Origin: JACPPO01 sp965262505
Lineage (GTDB): Bacteria; Acidobacteriota; Vicinamibacteria; Vicinamibacterales; UBA2999
Direction: 5' to 3'
NCBI GenBank assembly: GCA_965262505.1
Contig: CBDHFM010000030.1
Span: forward strand, 1,674,001-1,738,000
Length of the DNA: 64,000 bases
Numbering within the stretch: position 1 is the stretch's first letter; each line of letters starts with the position of its first letter. Of the stretch, positions 53,527 to 61,849 are shown one piece after another. The notes under the pieces are model-generated. The model was given only the letters and a program-made list of their open reading frames with translations, did not search any database and was not told the origin of the DNA. Both the position numbers and the translations under genes were made by a program.

Positions 53527-53576
53527 AACCACGAAGGACACGAACGTTTTTCGCGACCTTCGTGCGCTTCGTGGTT
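53527..53576. repeat. REP-like palindrome upstream of tsf
   Basis: Inverted 10-bp arms AACCACGAAG / CTTCGTGGTT around a 30-nt interior that contains further complementary GACACGAA / CCTTCGTG-type pieces. It follows the terminator and ends 20 nt before the tsf ATG. Sequences of this CACGAAGG type are, to my recollection, dispersed intergenic repeats in some Acidobacteriota and Verrucomicrobiota; only one copy is in this window. Confidence 0.55.
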
Positions 53577-53596
53577 GAAACGGAGTAACGACGAAC

Positions 53597-54202
53597 ATGG
53601 CAACGATCAGTGCAGGTCAGGTGAAGCAGCTCCGCGACAAGACGGGCGCGGGCATGATGGAGTGCAAGGCAGCACTCTCAGAGGCCGGCGGGAACATGGA
53701 GGAAGCGGTGACGCTCCTCCGCAAGCGAGGACTGGCCCAGGCGGCCAAGCGGGCTGGACGCACCACGGCGCAGGGAGTCATCGGGAGCTACATCCACATG
53801 GGCGGGCGGATAGGCGTCCTGATCGAAGTGAACTGCGAGTCCGACTTCGTGGCGCGCACCGACACCTTCCGGAACCTCGTCAAGGAGGTGGCCATGCATG
53901 TAGCCGCCGCGGATCCGAAGTGGGTCCGACGGGAGGACGTGCCGCCCGAAGCGATCGAGAAGGAAAAGAGCATCTACCGCGCCCAGATGGAAGGATCCGG
54001 GAAACCGGCGAACGTGCTCGATAAGATCATCGAGGGCAAGCTGGGCAGCTTCTATTCGCAGTTCGTGCTCCTCGACCAGCCTTCGGTGCGCGACCCCAAC
54101 GTCACTATGGCCCAGCTCGTCGCGGAGACGTCCGCCAAGACGGGGGAAAACATTACGGTCGGCCGTTTCACGCGCTATCTGGTTGGCGAGGGACACGACT
54201 AG
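53597..54202 (+). CDS. tsf: Elongation factor Ts (short form)
   Basis: 201 aa nucleotide exchange factor for EF-Tu. UBA-like N-terminus (VKQLRDKTGAGMMECKAAL), GRIGVLIEVNCESDFVART (TDFV-type core reads SDFV), then one core subdomain. The length fits the short EF-Ts class with a single C-terminal subdomain half, as in Thermus. Confidence 0.96.
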   Translation: MATISAGQVKQLRDKTGAGMMECKAALSEAGGNMEEAVTLLRKRGLAQAAKRAGRTTAQGVIGSYIHMGGRIGVLIEVNCESDFVARTDTFRNLVKEVAMHVAAADPKWVRREDVPPEAIEKEKSIYRAQMEGSGKPANVLDKIIEGKLGSFYSQFVLLDQPSVRDPNVTMAQLVAETSAKTGENITVGRFTRYLVGEGHD

Positions 54203-54216
54203 GGTGTCCGAACCGC

Positions 54217-54222
54217 TATAAT
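54217..54222 (+). promoter_or_regulatory. Putative -10 box for pyrH (leaderless start)
   Basis: Consensus TATAAT lies 3 nt before GTG 54226 and 9 nt before ATG 54232. If used, transcription would begin at about the ATG, suggesting a leaderless pyrH mRNA and favouring the ATG start. No -35 consensus. Confidence 0.45.
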
Positions 54223-54225
54223 CGC

Positions 54226-54963
54226 GTGCCGATGCCTGATCGCGCCTCCCCAAGCCCCATTTACAAACGCGTCCTCCTGAAACTGTCCGGCGAGGCGCTG
54301 ATGGGATCCCAGCAGTTCGGGGTCGATCCGGCTGTGACCACGCGGATCGCACATGATGTCGGCGAGATTCAGGGGCTGGGCGTCCAGACGGCCATCGTCA
54401 TCGGCGGCGGCAATATCTTCCGCGGCCTCGCGGCTAGCGTGCGGGGCATGGACCGTGCCACTGCCGATTACATGGGCATGCTGGCAACGGTCATCAACGG
54501 GCTAGCACTGCAGGACGCGCTGGAGCGGCAGGACGTGCTGACGCGCGTCGTGACCGCCATCGAGATGCGCGCGGTCGCCGAGCCGTTCATCCGCCGCCGC
54601 GCCATCCGCCACCTCGAAAAGGGCCGCGTCGTGATTTTCGCTGCCGGCACCGGCAATCCGTACTTCACCACGGACACGGCCGCAGCGCTCCGCGCCATGG
54701 AGATCAAGGCCGAAGTCATCCTCAAGGGCACGAAGGTCGACGGCGTGTACACCGCCGATCCGATGCTGGACTCGGATGCGACGAAGTACGCCTCGATCTC
54801 CTACCAGCAGGTGCTCGAAAAACAGCTCAAGGTCATGGACACGACCGCTATCTCGCTCTGCATGGACAATAATTTGCCGATCGTCGTCTTTAGCCTCATC
54901 GAGCCAGGCAGTATCCGGCGCGCCGTGCTCGGCGAGGCCGTGGGAACGACGGTCGGGGGCTAG
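54226..54963 (+). CDS. pyrH: UMP kinase
   Basis: 245 aa hexameric amino-acid-kinase fold: VLLKLSGEALMG, VIGGGNIFRG, MGMLATVINGLALQDAL, AGTGNPYFTTDTAA, KGTKVDGVYTADP. Start GTG 54226 or ATG 54232 (two residues shorter). Located between tsf and frr as usual. Confidence 0.96.
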   Translation: MPMPDRASPSPIYKRVLLKLSGEALMGSQQFGVDPAVTTRIAHDVGEIQGLGVQTAIVIGGGNIFRGLAASVRGMDRATADYMGMLATVINGLALQDALERQDVLTRVVTAIEMRAVAEPFIRRRAIRHLEKGRVVIFAAGTGNPYFTTDTAAALRAMEIKAEVILKGTKVDGVYTADPMLDSDATKYASISYQQVLEKQLKVMDTTAISLCMDNNLPIVVFSLIEPGSIRRAVLGEAVGTTVGG

Positions 54964-54971
54964 GTGCAACG

Positions 54972-55541
54972 ATGGAATTCGATGATTTGAAGGGCATGTT
55001 TTCAGAGACCAAGATCCGTATGGACGGCGCGATCGACCGCGTCCGGCGAGACATGGCCGGCGTTCGGACGGGCCGCGCCACGGTCGCCCTCCTTGACGGC
55101 GTCCAGGTCGAAGCATATGGATCGAGGGTACCGATCAACCAGGTGGCGACGCTGTCGGTGCCTGAACCGGCGATGATCCTCGCGCAACCGTTCGACCCGT
55201 CGTTGCTGAAAGCCATCGAGAAGGCGATCGGTTCTGGTGATCTGGGGCTGAACCCCGCCAACGACGGCAAGGTGGTTCGGATTCCGATTCCGTCGCTCAC
55301 GGACGATCGTCGGAAGGAGCTGTCACGCCACGTCCACAAGCAGGCCGAAGAAGGGCGCAACGCCGTGCGGCAGGTCAGGCGCGATGCGAACGAGCGCCTC
55401 AAGAAGCTCCTCAAGGAACACCAGATCTCGGAGGACGACGAGCGGAAGGGCCTGGACCAGGTTCAGAAAGTGACCGACGCTCACGTCAAGCTGATCGACG
55501 AGCTCCAGAAGAAGAAGGATCAGGAGCTACTGGAACACTGA
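54972..55541 (+). CDS. frr: Ribosome recycling factor
   Basis: 189 aa: DRVRRDMAGVRTGRATVALL, VPINQVATLSVPEPAMILAQ, IPIPSLTDDRRKEL, VRQVRRDANERLKKL. Splits post-termination ribosomes with EF-G. Last gene of the ribosomal cluster; 8 nt after pyrH. Confidence 0.97.
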   Translation: MEFDDLKGMFSETKIRMDGAIDRVRRDMAGVRTGRATVALLDGVQVEAYGSRVPINQVATLSVPEPAMILAQPFDPSLLKAIEKAIGSGDLGLNPANDGKVVRIPIPSLTDDRRKELSRHVHKQAEEGRNAVRQVRRDANERLKKLLKEHQISEDDERKGLDQVQKVTDAHVKLIDELQKKKDQELLEH

Positions 55542-55561
55542 CGATTCGGGATCGCGAATCG
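55542..55561 (+). terminator. Stem-loop directly after frr
   Basis: Perfect 7-bp stem CGATTCG / CGAATCG with a 6-nt loop, starting at the frr stop. No T-run follows because the ISAzo13 element begins 8 nt later; terminator function is therefore uncertain. Confidence 0.4.
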
Positions 55562-55569
55562 CTAGCTTA

Positions 55570-56872
55570 GGGCTTGTCAGACAATTACTGACTTTTGTGT
55601 TCTCGGAGCAGCGGGATGGATCGTGTAGTTCCAGTCGCCGTGAAAGCGATGCCGCTCGAGGCGTACCGTCGCCAGCTGCGCATCGGTGACGGTGAGGCCA
55701 CCCGGGTATGGGCCGCGGTCGAGTTCCGACCGAACGCGGAGTCCGGACCGACTGTGCGTCGAGCCAATGAGGCTCACGATCGTGGCCAAGTCGACGAGTG
55801 GGGTGCCGCGCCAATTCATCGCGATGTGCGAGAACACCCGATGCTCGATCTTGTTCCACTTGCTCGTACCCGGCGGAAAGTGACAGACCGTGATCACCAA
55901 GCCCGTCCGATTGGCCAGACGCGGCAGTTCCCACTTCCACAACCGGAGGCGCGCCCCGTTGCTCCCGCCTGCATCCGCCGTGATCAACAGCGACTGGGCT
56001 TGTCGATACGCCGGGCGACCCATGTGCTGCCACCAACGCTGGATCGACCGTACCGCGAAGCTCGCGGTGTCGTGATCGATCCCGACACGCACCCAGCCTT
56101 CGTTGCGATGCAGATCGTAGATGCCATACGGAATGGCCTTCCCGCCCGTGGTGGCGGTGGCCGGGATCACGAAGTCGTGGACCTGTACCCGCTGCGGCGT
56201 CTTCGCCGGGCGCCAGGTGCGGCCCGCGTTCTTGAACGCGCCGACCAGCTCCTTCTTCTTGGTGTCCACCGAAATCGTCGGCTGCTGTTGCCGTTGCGCG
56301 CGTCGCACGCGCCGGGCGATGTACCGAAACTGCGCGTCCCGATCGACATGCTGGCGGCCCTCACGAGTCTTGGCGTTGCCCTGCAGGCTGTAGCCCAGTC
56401 CGTGCAACAACTCGGCGACCACCGTGTGGCTGACGCGGTGGCCCAGACCGTCGAGCGCCACCGCCAACGTCCGTGCGCTCTGGCACGTCCACCGCAGCGG
56501 CGAGTCGGGATCGCCGGGGGCGGTCGGCTCAACCAACGCATCCAAATCGCGCAGCAGCGTCGCGTCGAGATCGATCGCGCGCTTGCGGCCGCCGCCCGCC
56601 CTTCGCGTCCGGCCGCCCGCGAGCGGCTCGTCCGCCGTCAATTCACGCAAACCGCGCTGGATGGTCGATGTCGCGATACCCGTGGCTCGGGCGACCAGCG
56701 CCGTGCCGCCATAACCGATCGCCTGGGCCTCAGTCGCCGCCCACACCCGGCGCGATCGCTCCGTGAGCACGGGCGCCAGCGCTGCATGCTTTGCCCGCAG
56801 GGTGGCCACCTCCACGGGCGCAGCGTACTACTCGCCGATCAACAGTACAAGCAGTTATTTCCTTACAGGCTC
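55570..56872 (-). mobile_element. ISAzo13-family insertion sequence, copy 2
   Basis: 1303 bp, same length and ends as copy 1 (10664-11966) but inverted. TTA flanks both ends (55567-55569, 56873-56875), i.e. TAA when read in the element's orientation, as for copy 1. Sits between frr and a small exported-protein gene without breaking either. Confidence 0.9.
55577..56815 (-). CDS. ISAzo13-family transposase (copy 2)
   Basis: 412 aa, identical to copy 1 except Q for E near residue 30 and P for Q near residue 369. Intact. See copy 1 for motifs. Confidence 0.93.
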   Translation of the reverse strand: MEVATLRAKHAALAPVLTERSRRVWAATEAQAIGYGGTALVARATGIATSTIQRGLRELTADEPLAGGRTRRAGGGRKRAIDLDATLLRDLDALVEPTAPGDPDSPLRWTCQSARTLAVALDGLGHRVSHTVVAELLHGLGYSLQGNAKTREGRQHVDRDAQFRYIARRVRRAQRQQQPTISVDTKKKELVGAFKNAGRTWRPAKTPQRVQVHDFVIPATATTGGKAIPYGIYDLHRNEGWVRVGIDHDTASFAVRSIQRWWQHMGRPAYRQAQSLLITADAGGSNGARLRLWKWELPRLANRTGLVITVCHFPPGTSKWNKIEHRVFSHIAMNWRGTPLVDLATIVSLIGSTHSRSGLRVRSELDRGPYPGGLTVTDAQLATVRLERHRFHGDWNYTIHPAAPRTQKSVIV

Positions 56873-56917
56873 TTACTATCTGGCGAGGCCTTGTTGTTCG
56901 TGAGAAGCGACCCCGCC

Positions 56918-57682
56918 ATGAAGCAGCGAAGATTCATCACCGTCGCCATCTTGCTCGCCACCAGCTCCTTCACGATCGGCCTGTTTGCCCGGTCCCAGCA
57001 GGCTCGGTTCGGAACTCCCGATCTGGCCGGAATCTTTACAGGCCGAATGTGCATGTCGGGGAGTTCCGTTGTCTGTCCCGAGATGAGCCGTGAAGCCTCA
57101 GCCGAGCTGCTGACGGCCCGGGCCAAGGCGTTTTCCGAGGCGTTCGACGAACTGGCCGTTCCAAAATACGATTGCGCGCCCACGTCGCTACCGACGATGT
57201 TCGGCGATCCGTACGCGTTCCAGGTGGAACAGCTGTCGGACCGGTTGACGTTCACGTATGAGAAAGACGACGTCGTGCGTACGATCTGGCTCGAGGGCAA
57301 TGGGCATCCGGACCCCGGCGTCGGCGCGTTCTTCTCCCATGGGTACTCGACGGGTCGTTACGAGGGGAACGAGTTGGTCGTCGAGACGACGAAGTTCGCG
57401 TTCGATCCGACGGGAATCGCGGGTGACGTCATCATGGCGCCTTCGTCGACGCAGAAGCGCCTGATCGAGCGCTATTCGCGTGAAGGTGACAGCTTGAAAA
57501 TGGACTTGGCGATTGAAGATCCGATCTTTCTTCTAGAGCCAATCGGATACGTCATGGAGTGGCGGCTGAGCGACCAGGCACTGTCGCTTCCCTGGGGTTG
57601 CAATCCCGAAGCGGCCCGGCGCAACCTGAAGTTGGTTCCCTCGAAGTATCCCGAGGATCCACCGGTCGACCGTAGGAATTAG
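56918..57682 (+). CDS. Exported protein of unknown function
   Basis: 254 aa from ATG 56918 (the ORF upstream is antisense through the IS). Signal peptide (RRFITVAILLATSSFTIGLF). Mature part contains FQVEQLSDRLTFTYEKDDVV, IWLEGNGHPDP, YSTGRYEGNELVVETTKF and HLIERYS-like QKRLIERYSREGDSL, a beta-rich pattern seen in uncharacterised exported proteins that often sit next to DUF6152 genes. No catalytic motif recognised. Any native promoter between frr and this gene was displaced by the IS. Confidence 0.75.
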   Translation: MKQRRFITVAILLATSSFTIGLFARSQQARFGTPDLAGIFTGRMCMSGSSVVCPEMSREASAELLTARAKAFSEAFDELAVPKYDCAPTSLPTMFGDPYAFQVEQLSDRLTFTYEKDDVVRTIWLEGNGHPDPGVGAFFSHGYSTGRYEGNELVVETTKFAFDPTGIAGDVIMAPSSTQKRLIERYSREGDSLKMDLAIEDPIFLLEPIGYVMEWRLSDQALSLPWGCNPEAARRNLKLVPSKYPEDPPVDRRN

Positions 57683-57709
57683 CGAGCGATCCCATATCGG
57701 GAGAGAGCG

Positions 57710-58105
57710 ATGAGAATCAGATTCGTTACCCTTGCGGTGATCGGAACCGTTGTGATGGCGCCGACCCCTTCGGCTGTGGCGCATCACGGAGCGGCCGGTC
57801 TGTTCGACGAGAGCCGGACTGTCGAGGTGAAGGGCGTCGTCAAGACATGGAACTTCGTCAACCCGCATCCCATTCTGGTTCTGGAAGTCACCGACGAGAA
57901 TGGTCAGACTGCGGAATGGGACGTCTATTTCGGCCCGTCCGCCGCAACCGCCTTGCGAAGCCGAGGCTATGCCCCCGAAACGTTCGAGTTTGGCGAGACC
58001 GTGATCATCGAAGGCCATCCAGCCACGGCTGAAGGAGTGAATGGCGTCGACGTATCGGTTGGAGCCAGCCGCGTGACCCGGGAGGATGGCACTCCCGTTC
58101 CGTAG
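57710..58105 (+). CDS. DUF6152-family exported protein
   Basis: 131 aa with a signal peptide ending near SAVAHHGAAG; the conserved HH pair right after cleavage, then VEVKGVVKTWNFVNPHPILV and EWDVYFGP are the DUF6152 pattern. Function unknown; a metal or heme role is sometimes suggested by the His pair but is unproven. 27 nt after the preceding exported-protein gene. Confidence 0.82.
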   Translation: MRIRFVTLAVIGTVVMAPTPSAVAHHGAAGLFDESRTVEVKGVVKTWNFVNPHPILVLEVTDENGQTAEWDVYFGPSAATALRSRGYAPETFEFGETVIIEGHPATAEGVNGVDVSVGASRVTREDGTPVP

Positions 58106-58480
58106 GCTGAATCGCGGCGACACACGCGACAAGGTCTTTCCGCCAGACCCAGAGGCCGCACACGTTGCTGGCATGATTGGCTGCGGCTTGCATTACACTG
58201 CGATCTTCAGATGCCCCATCTTCGATTTCAAAGGGCGATGGAGTTGAGCAGCCATGAAAAGACGAATTCTGTCAGTTGTCGCGGCCATTACTTGTGCTCG
58301 GCAGCTCGTCGAGCGCGCAGAACCAAAAGGAGATCTCGGTCCTGGCGTGGACTCTGTCCCGGCCAGCGTTGAACGAGCTGATTCCCCAGTTTGAAAGCAA
58401 GACCGGGTACAAGGTCAACCTCACGTGGGCGCGCGGACCCCCCCTGTGCCAATAATCCGTGAGACAACCTCCCCGGTGAG

Positions 58481-58969
58481 ATGAGTGTAGGGGCGGGGAG
58501 GGTTCGATGGATGACTCGCATGCCAGCAGCCGTAGAGATGGACGTAGCCGAGGGGGCGGAGGCGGAGGGAGCCCGGAGGGCGACCGCAGCCTTCGGCCCC
58601 TCGGTCACGTCACGCGCGACCGATCCCGATCCTGAAGTGCCGGCGAAGGCCCAGCGTCGGCGCTTTCCCGCGGAGTATCGGCTCCGCATCCTCACGCAAG
58701 CCGACGCCTGCAAAAAGCCCGGCGAGCTGGGCGCCCTGTTGCGTCGCGAGGGGTTGTACTCGTCCTTGCTCACCAACTGGCGTCGGCAGCGCGAGCAGGG
58801 CGCCTGGCAGGACATGCGCGGACGCCGGCGAGGACCCAAGCCGAGGCCGGGTGACCCGCGCGTGAAACAGCTCGAAGCCGAGAACCGTCGGCTGCAGCGG
58901 AAGCTGCAGCGGGCCGAGACGATCATCACGCTCCAAAAAAAGTTGCCGAGATCCTGGGGATCCCCCTGA
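58481..58969 (+). CDS. IS3-family OrfA (element A)
   Basis: 162 aa with a helix-turn-helix (AEYRLRILTQADACKKPGEL) and a leucine-zipper-like helix (VKQLEAENRRLQRKLQRAE). At 58935-58941 an A7 run occurs; reading -1 after it gives a tail VAEILGIPLKPLDTDEPD that ends in TGA overlapping the orfB ATG. That tail looks like the natural family C-terminus, so the A7 run is either a slippage site or a one-base insertion. Confidence 0.8.
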   Translation: MSVGAGRVRWMTRMPAAVEMDVAEGAEAEGARRATAAFGPSVTSRATDPDPEVPAKAQRRRFPAEYRLRILTQADACKKPGELGALLRREGLYSSLLTNWRRQREQGAWQDMRGRRRGPKPRPGDPRVKQLEAENRRLQRKLQRAETIITLQKKLPRSWGSP

Positions 58970-58997
58970 AACCCCTCGACACCGACGAGCCCGACTG

Positions 58998-60113
58998 ATG
59001 ATCGCCATCGAGGCGGTGACCACGACGGGCGCCACCGCGGCCCTCTGTCAGAGTGTCGGCCTCGCGCGCGCGACCCTCTATCGGCGTCGACAGCCCGCCC
59101 GGTCGTCGACGCCGACCCCACGCGCGGCCTCGTCGCGCGCGCTCGGGCCCGCCGAACGCCAGGCGGTGCTCGACGTGTTGCACAGCGAGCGGTTCGTCGA
59201 TCAGTCGCCCGCCGAAGTGCAGGCCACGCTGCTCGAGGAACAGACGTATCTCTGCTCCACGCGCACGATGTATCGCATTCTCGACGCCGCGGAGGAAGTC
59301 CGGGAGCGGCGCGCCCAGGCGCGGCATCCGGCGTACGCGAAACCGGAGCTCGTGGCGACGGCCCCGAATCAGATCTGGTCGTGGGATATCACTAAGCTGA
59401 AAGGGCCGATCCCCTACCTGTCTGACTCGCTGTATGTGATCCTGGATCTCTTCAGTCGCTACGTCGTGGGCTGGATGGTCGCCGCGCACGAGAACGCCCA
59501 CCTGGCCCAGCGCCTGATCGAGGCGACGTGCCGCAAGCAACACATCGGTCCGCAGCAACTCACGATCCACGCGGACCGCGGCGCGCCGATGCGCAGCAAG
59601 CTCGTCGCGCTCTTGTTCTCCGACCTCGGCATCGAGGCGAGCCACTCGCGGCCTCGGGTGAGCAACGACAATCCCTTTTCCGAAGCCCAATTCCGGACGG
59701 TCAAATACCGCCCGGACTTTCCGGACCGCTTCGGTTCCATCGAACACGCGCGCGCGATCGGCCACGATCTCTTCGCGTGGTACAACGACGCGCATCACCA
59801 CAGTGGCCTGAGCTATCTCACGCCCGCCGACGTCCACTATGGGCGCGCGGCCACGATCCTTGAGGTCCGTCACCACACGCGCCTCGCGGCCTACGCCGCC
59901 CATCCCGAGCGCTTCGTGCAGGGGCCGCCGCGCGGCGAAACCTTGCCCACGGCCGTGTGGATCAATCCGCCGGCGAAAGTGCCAGGCGAGGATGCCCCAG
60001 GAACGACGATCGTGACCCCGGCTGACCCCCAGCATGGGGTCATACGCAGACCGCAACCGCTTCTCGGCGGCCCGGCCCTTTGCCTGACCGAGCGCGTGGA
60101 GGCGCTTCAGTAA
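58998..60113 (+). CDS. IS3-family OrfB transposase (element A)
   Basis: 371 aa with an HTH_21-like region (PAEVQATLLEEQTYLCSTRT) and the rve core: IWSWDITKLKGPIPYLS (D), TIHADRGAPMRSKLVALLF (D), NPFSEAQFRTVKYRPDFP (E). The ATG overlaps the frameshifted orfA stop (TGATG). Apparently intact. Confidence 0.88.
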   Translation: MIAIEAVTTTGATAALCQSVGLARATLYRRRQPARSSTPTPRAASSRALGPAERQAVLDVLHSERFVDQSPAEVQATLLEEQTYLCSTRTMYRILDAAEEVRERRAQARHPAYAKPELVATAPNQIWSWDITKLKGPIPYLSDSLYVILDLFSRYVVGWMVAAHENAHLAQRLIEATCRKQHIGPQQLTIHADRGAPMRSKLVALLFSDLGIEASHSRPRVSNDNPFSEAQFRTVKYRPDFPDRFGSIEHARAIGHDLFAWYNDAHHHSGLSYLTPADVHYGRAATILEVRHHTRLAAYAAHPERFVQGPPRGETLPTAVWINPPAKVPGEDAPGTTIVTPADPQHGVIRRPQPLLGGPALCLTERVEALQ

Positions 60114-60822
60114 ACTCTGAAACCGGTTGTCTCACGGACGTTGACACGGCCCGACCTGCCAGCAAGGAGCGGGTGGCGAGCGGCGACATCTTTGATGCAG
60201 CGATCATGACTGGACCTATCGGGGACGTGCTCGCCTCTGGCCAGGTTGTGATCAGCAGCGTGAAGACACTCGCGGGCCTCAAGCTGTCGGTCACCGTGCG
60301 GCAGGGCGCGGCCAAGCCCGATATTTCCACCTTCGAAGCGGTGAAGGAGGCGTTGCTCAACGCCAGGTCCGTCGCGTATGTAGACCCCGGCCCGAGTCAC
60401 ACGATCGGACTAAACGCCTGGGCGACGGTGCAGCGGCTCGGCCTCGTTGAAGAACTCCGCGGGAAAACGGTGCTCGGCACAGGCGGCCCGAATGCGCAGC
60501 GGCTTGTCGCAGAAGGTGAAGCTGAGATCAACCTGGGCCCGTTTTTTAACGATACGCTGGTCCCCGGCGTGGACCGGGTAGGGGCCCTGCCCCGGGATGT
60601 GTCGACGCCTGCACCCATCGTCGGCATGATTGGCATTCACGCGACAGATCCCGCCGGAGCCCAGGCGCTGCTGGACTTTCTCTCGTCGCCCGAAGCGAAC
60701 GCGGTCTACGAGGAGCTCAACATGGAGACAGTCCCCTGATGATTCGGCTGCGCTGACCTGTCTGCCATTTTTCGGACCAGCTGACGCTTGAGAGAATGGC
60801 GCCCTCGGAAAGTGAGGGAGCC

Positions 60823-61086
60823 ATGAAGAAGACCCGATTCACCGAAGAACAGATGGTCACGATCCTCCGGGAGGCCGACACGAAACCGGTCCCGGACGTG
60901 GCGAAGAAGCACGGTGTCAGCGGCCAGACGATCTACAGCTGGCGGAAGCACTTTGGCAGCTTGGAACCGTCCGACGTCAAGCGCTTGCGCCAGCTCGAGC
61001 AGGAGAACGGCCGCCTGAAGAAGATGGTGGCGGACCGGGACCTGGAGATCGACGTCCTCAAGGAGATCACGCGAAAAAAATGGTAG
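60823..61086 (+). CDS. IS3-family OrfA (element B)
   Basis: 87 aa: RFTEEQMVTILREADTK, VAKKHGVSGQTIYSWRKHF (helix-turn-helix) and a zipper helix (LRQLEQENGRLKKMVADRDL). Ends in an A7 run (GCGAAAAAAATGG) that overlaps the orfB start, the usual place for programmed -1 frameshifting in this group. Confidence 0.9.
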   Translation: MKKTRFTEEQMVTILREADTKPVPDVAKKHGVSGQTIYSWRKHFGSLEPSDVKRLRQLEQENGRLKKMVADRDLEIDVLKEITRKKW

Positions 61087-61622
61087 GCGCACGCGTGCGC
61101 CGGCAGCAGGTCGCGTATACCCGATCACGCGGTCTGTCCGACCGCCGCGCGTGCGCCGTACTCTCGGTGGCGCGGTCGACCTTGGGCTATCAGTCGCGGC
61201 TGGCGGTGCGGGATGCCCCCGCTCTGACCGCGATGCGCCGCTTGGCGGCCCAGTATCCCCGCTATGGGTATCGCCGGATCCGGATCTTCCTGAGACGAGA
61301 GGGGCACGTGATGAGCCCCGATCGCACGCATCGGCTCTGGCGCCAGGCGGGGTTGCAGGTCCCGCGGCGGCGCCCCCGGCGCCGGGTGGCCACGGGACGG
61401 CCCCGGCCGCTGCCGCCGACCGCCCGGAACCACGTGTGGGCGTACGACTTCGTGTTCGACACCTGTGCGAATCGGCAGACGCTCAAATGCCTGACGATCG
61501 TCGACGAGTGGACCCGCGAATGTCTGGCGATTGACGTGGCCGGCGGCATCCGCTCTGGGCGCGTGATCGAGGTGCTCGCCCAGCTGGTCAGCGTGCACGG
61601 CGCCCCGCGGCACCTGCGGTCC

Positions 61623-61849
61623 GCGTGCTATGAACAAGTTGTCAAGGCTCTCGGCGCCGTTGGGCCGTCCAATCGAGGGACAGATACGGGCTCAGGCTCG
61701 GTGGAGCCGGCCCATCGTGCGTCATCCGGACTCATACCCGAGGAGCGGAGGGTGCCAGGCGGAAGTACGTCGAGCTGTCTTCGACGCGAAGAGCTCAGGA
61801 CAACGGTGGGCATGGCCTCCTCTCCGGTTGGAGCCGGAGCCTCAGGTTT
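61623..61849 (-). ncRNA. Candidate bridge/seek guide RNA region of the IS110-type element
   Basis: 227 nt downstream of the transposase with no ORF. Contains hairpin 61822-61839 (CTCCGG/CCGGAG) and hairpin 61772-61796 (arms GAGCT..CTTCG / CGAAG-AGCTC, ACG loop). Between them, 61798-61806 reads GGACAACGG, identical to the host sequence across the element's right junction (63190-63198). A guide matching the target between two stems is what IS110-family bridge RNAs contain. Transcription and ends are not shown by sequence alone. Confidence 0.5.

Larger units (their letters stand above)
58442..60149 (+). mobile_element. IS3-family element A
   Basis: About 1.7 kb. Ends share TCCGTGAGACAACC in inverted orientation (left TGTGCCAATAATCCGTGAGA; right, inward, CCGTGTCAACGTCCGTGAGA). 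Flanking CCC (58439-58441 and 60150-60152) is a likely 3-bp target duplication. Carries orfA and orfB. Confidence 0.85.
58254..60739 (+). pseudogene. ModA-like ABC substrate-binding protein, frameshifted and split by an IS3 element
   Basis: 5' piece 58254-58441: a signal peptide (MKRRILSVVAAIT), then a frameshift, after which another frame encodes SSSSAQNQKEISVLAWTLSR and KVNLTWARGP. 3' piece 60150-60739: ASGDIFDAAIMTGPIGDV, VDPGPSHTIGLNAW and QALLDFLSSPEANAVYEEL, typical of periplasmic binding proteins of the molybdate (ModA) type. The two pieces are in different frames even after removing the IS, so at least two small indels exist besides the insertion. No modBC genes are nearby. Confidence 0.8.

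Noticed and set aside
55595..57682. 695-codon plus-strand ORF joining the ISAzo13 region to the exported-protein gene
   Set aside because: The first ~440 codons are antisense to the transposase; only the part from 56918 has a signal peptide and protein-like composition.
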